NCBI GenBank assembly: GCA_022511505.1
Contig: JAFLTK010000150.1
Location: forward strand, 1 to 7,131
Source of the DNA: Muribaculaceae bacterium
GTDB taxonomy: Bacteria; Bacteroidota; Bacteroidia; Bacteroidales; Muribaculaceae
DNA length: 7,131 bases
Direction: 5' to 3'
Shown here: positions 6,284 to 7,131 of the stretch, one piece after another
Layout of the letters: each line of letters starts with the position of its first letter
Position numbering within the stretch: the stretch's first letter is position 1
Position numbers and translations under genes: made by a program
The notes under the pieces: generated by a model
Told to the model about the DNA's origin: nothing
The model's input: only the letters and a program-made list of their open reading frames with translations
The model's database searches: none

Positions 6284-6350
6284 GTTTAAAGTTGAAAGTT
6301 TAAAGTGTTTGCGTTTGTCCCTTTAAACTTTAAACCTTAAACTTTAAACT
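6283..6350. repeat. TTTAAAC/GTTTAAA-rich inverted repeat
   Basis: Two AGTTTAAAG units (6283-6291, 6297-6305) are followed by CTTTAAACTTTAAACC (6321-6336) and CTTAAACTTTAAACT (6336-6350) in opposite orientation. AAAGTTTAAAG (6295-6305) and CTTTAAACTTT (6321-6331) form a perfect 11-bp stem over a 15-nt loop. Such tracts are familiar in Bacteroidales intergenic regions. The next A6 tract is on the wrong strand for a rhaA terminator. Confidence 0.6.
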
Positions 6351-6386
6351 AAAAAATCCGAGCCTGCGAGGCTTAAATCAATTGAT

Positions 6387-7131
6387 ATGGAATTATTTAT
6401 TGGTCTGATAATCATAGCCTTAGGCGCTTTCTGCCAGTCGAGTTGCTATGTGCCCATCAACAAGATTAAATCCTGGAGTTGGGAAAGTTACTGGCTGGTT
6501 CAGGGCGTCTTTGCGTGGCTCGTTCTGCCTCTGCTTGGCGCACTGCTCGCCGTTCCCGAGGGACACTCGTTTGGCGAGTTGTTCACCATGAGCAGCCCGC
6601 TAAATTTCTGGATGACAATCCTTTTCGGCGTGTTGTGGGGCGTTGGCGGTCTGACTTTCGGCCTGTCGATGCGCTACCTTGGCGTTGCACTCGGTCAGTC
6701 GATTGCCCTCGGCACATGCGCCGGCCTCGGCACTATCCTCGGCCCCGTTTTGCTCCAGATTTTCTTCCCCGAAAACGACCCGCTGAGCCAGTTGACATTC
6801 TCGGTTATCCTCGGCGTCGTCGTGACCCTGGTAGGTATCGCCATCATCGGCGTTGCCGGTTCGATGAAAGCGTCGAGCCTCAGCGAAGAGGAGAAACGCG
6901 CTGCTGTCAAGGACTTTAACTTCCCTAAGGGCCTTGCCATCGCGCTTCTCGCCGGCTTCATGAGCGGTTGTTTCAATGTCGGCCTCACTTTTGGAGCCGA
7001 TATCAACTTCGGCGAACTGACCGACCCGATGTTCCGCACCCTCCCGGCGACCTTCCTCGTCACCCTCGGCGGCTTTGTCACCAACGCCGTCTATTGCTTC
7101 TATCAGAACGCCGTCAACAAAACTTGGGGCG
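6387..7131 (+). CDS. rhaT: L-rhamnose:proton symporter, N-terminal 248 residues, cut by right edge
   Basis: The frame opens at ATG 6387 and stays open to the window end, covering about 248 of the roughly 340 residues expected. RhaT is an inner-membrane 10-TM transporter that imports L-rhamnose with H+. The visible part has about seven hydrophobic segments (roughly 2-22, 37-56, 73-92, 99-124, 137-158, 178-200, 217-238). The signature KIKSWSWESYW (26-36) follows TM1; it corresponds to the KKVKKWSWE motif of the enterobacterial protein. FGLSMRYLGVALG matches the NYGLTMRYLG block. A charged cytosolic loop (SEEEKRAAVKDFNFPKGLA) precedes the sixth segment. Unlike the tight rhaM-rhaB junction, it lies 483 nt behind rhaA, across a palindromic repeat cluster, and no TAnnTTTG promoter was found in that gap. 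The start fits because upstream bases are AT-rich and the frame upstream lacks family similarity. Confidence 0.93.
   Translation, partial: MELFIGLIIIALGAFCQSSCYVPINKIKSWSWESYWLVQGVFAWLVLPLLGALLAVPEGHSFGELFTMSSPLNFWMTILFGVLWGVGGLTFGLSMRYLGVALGQSIALGTCAGLGTILGPVLLQIFFPENDPLSQLTFSVILGVVVTLVGIAIIGVAGSMKASSLSEEEKRAAVKDFNFPKGLAIALLAGFMSGCFNVGLTFGADINFGELTDPMFRTLPATFLVTLGGFVTNAVYCFYQNAVNKTWG

Noticed and set aside
6361..6373. Hairpin AGCCT-GCG-AGGCT next to an A6 tract, possible minus-strand terminator
   Set aside because: Only 5 bp, no minus-strand gene upstream of it to terminate, and it is just 13 nt before the rhaT start.
6479..6919. 146-aa plus-strand frame rich in Arg and Pro, and the minus-strand frame at 6695-7084
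   Set aside because: Both are out of frame with rhaT, which is open from 6387 to the edge and matches its family throughout.
1..7131. CRISPR array, tRNA, rRNA, defence or retron genes
   Set aside because: No regularly spaced direct repeats, no tRNA or rRNA signatures and no reverse transcriptase, nuclease or transposase gene were found. The structured RNA at 226-565 therefore has no retron partner in this window.

Overview
The window looks like chromosomal DNA of a gut member of the Bacteroidales, with Muribaculaceae or a relative the best guess. Reasons: promoters of the Bacteroidetes type (TTTG, about 19 nt, TAnnTTTG), A-rich start regions without Shine-Dalgarno sequences, a secreted BspA-type leucine-rich-repeat protein with a C-terminal domain resembling a type IX sorting tail, and TTTAAAC-rich and palindromic intergenic repeats. 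The genus is inference, not read from a marker gene.

Layout. Positions 1-66 hold the first 22 codons of a minus-strand gene that runs off the left edge. Positions 67-624 contain no convincing protein gene. This gap has a hairpin repeat (93-148), a near-consensus promoter (189-219) and about 340 nt of strongly self-complementary sequence (about 226-565) ending in a stem plus T7. I call this an uncharacterised structured RNA, either a free ncRNA or a long attenuator leader. Next comes a 609-aa secreted BspA-like protein (625-2454), visibly more AT-rich than what follows. It is closed by a second copy of the hairpin repeat (2467-2522), so the RNA and BspA module lies between two copies of the same 56-nt element.

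The right two thirds is an L-rhamnose utilisation operon on the plus strand: rhaM (mutarotase), rhaB (rhamnulokinase), rhaA/rhaI (isomerase) and rhaT (proton symporter, cut by the right edge). RhaT brings L-rhamnose across the inner membrane, RhaM interconverts its anomers, RhaA makes L-rhamnulose and RhaB phosphorylates it. The aldolase that would cleave L-rhamnulose-1-phosphate, and a RhaR-type regulator, are not in the window. A -7 element without a recognisable -33 element lies upstream, as expected for an activator-dependent promoter. The predicted mRNA starts with a long stem-loop (2609-2672).

The 483-nt gap between rhaA and rhaT (5904-6386) is packed with inverted repeats. It includes a palindromic element of about 200 bp (14-bp outer arms, a perfect 25-bp inner stem) and a TTTAAAC-rich tract; it probably holds a MITE/REP-like insertion inside the operon. 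The most promising undescribed item is the structured RNA at 226-565. The rhamnose genes themselves are textbook.
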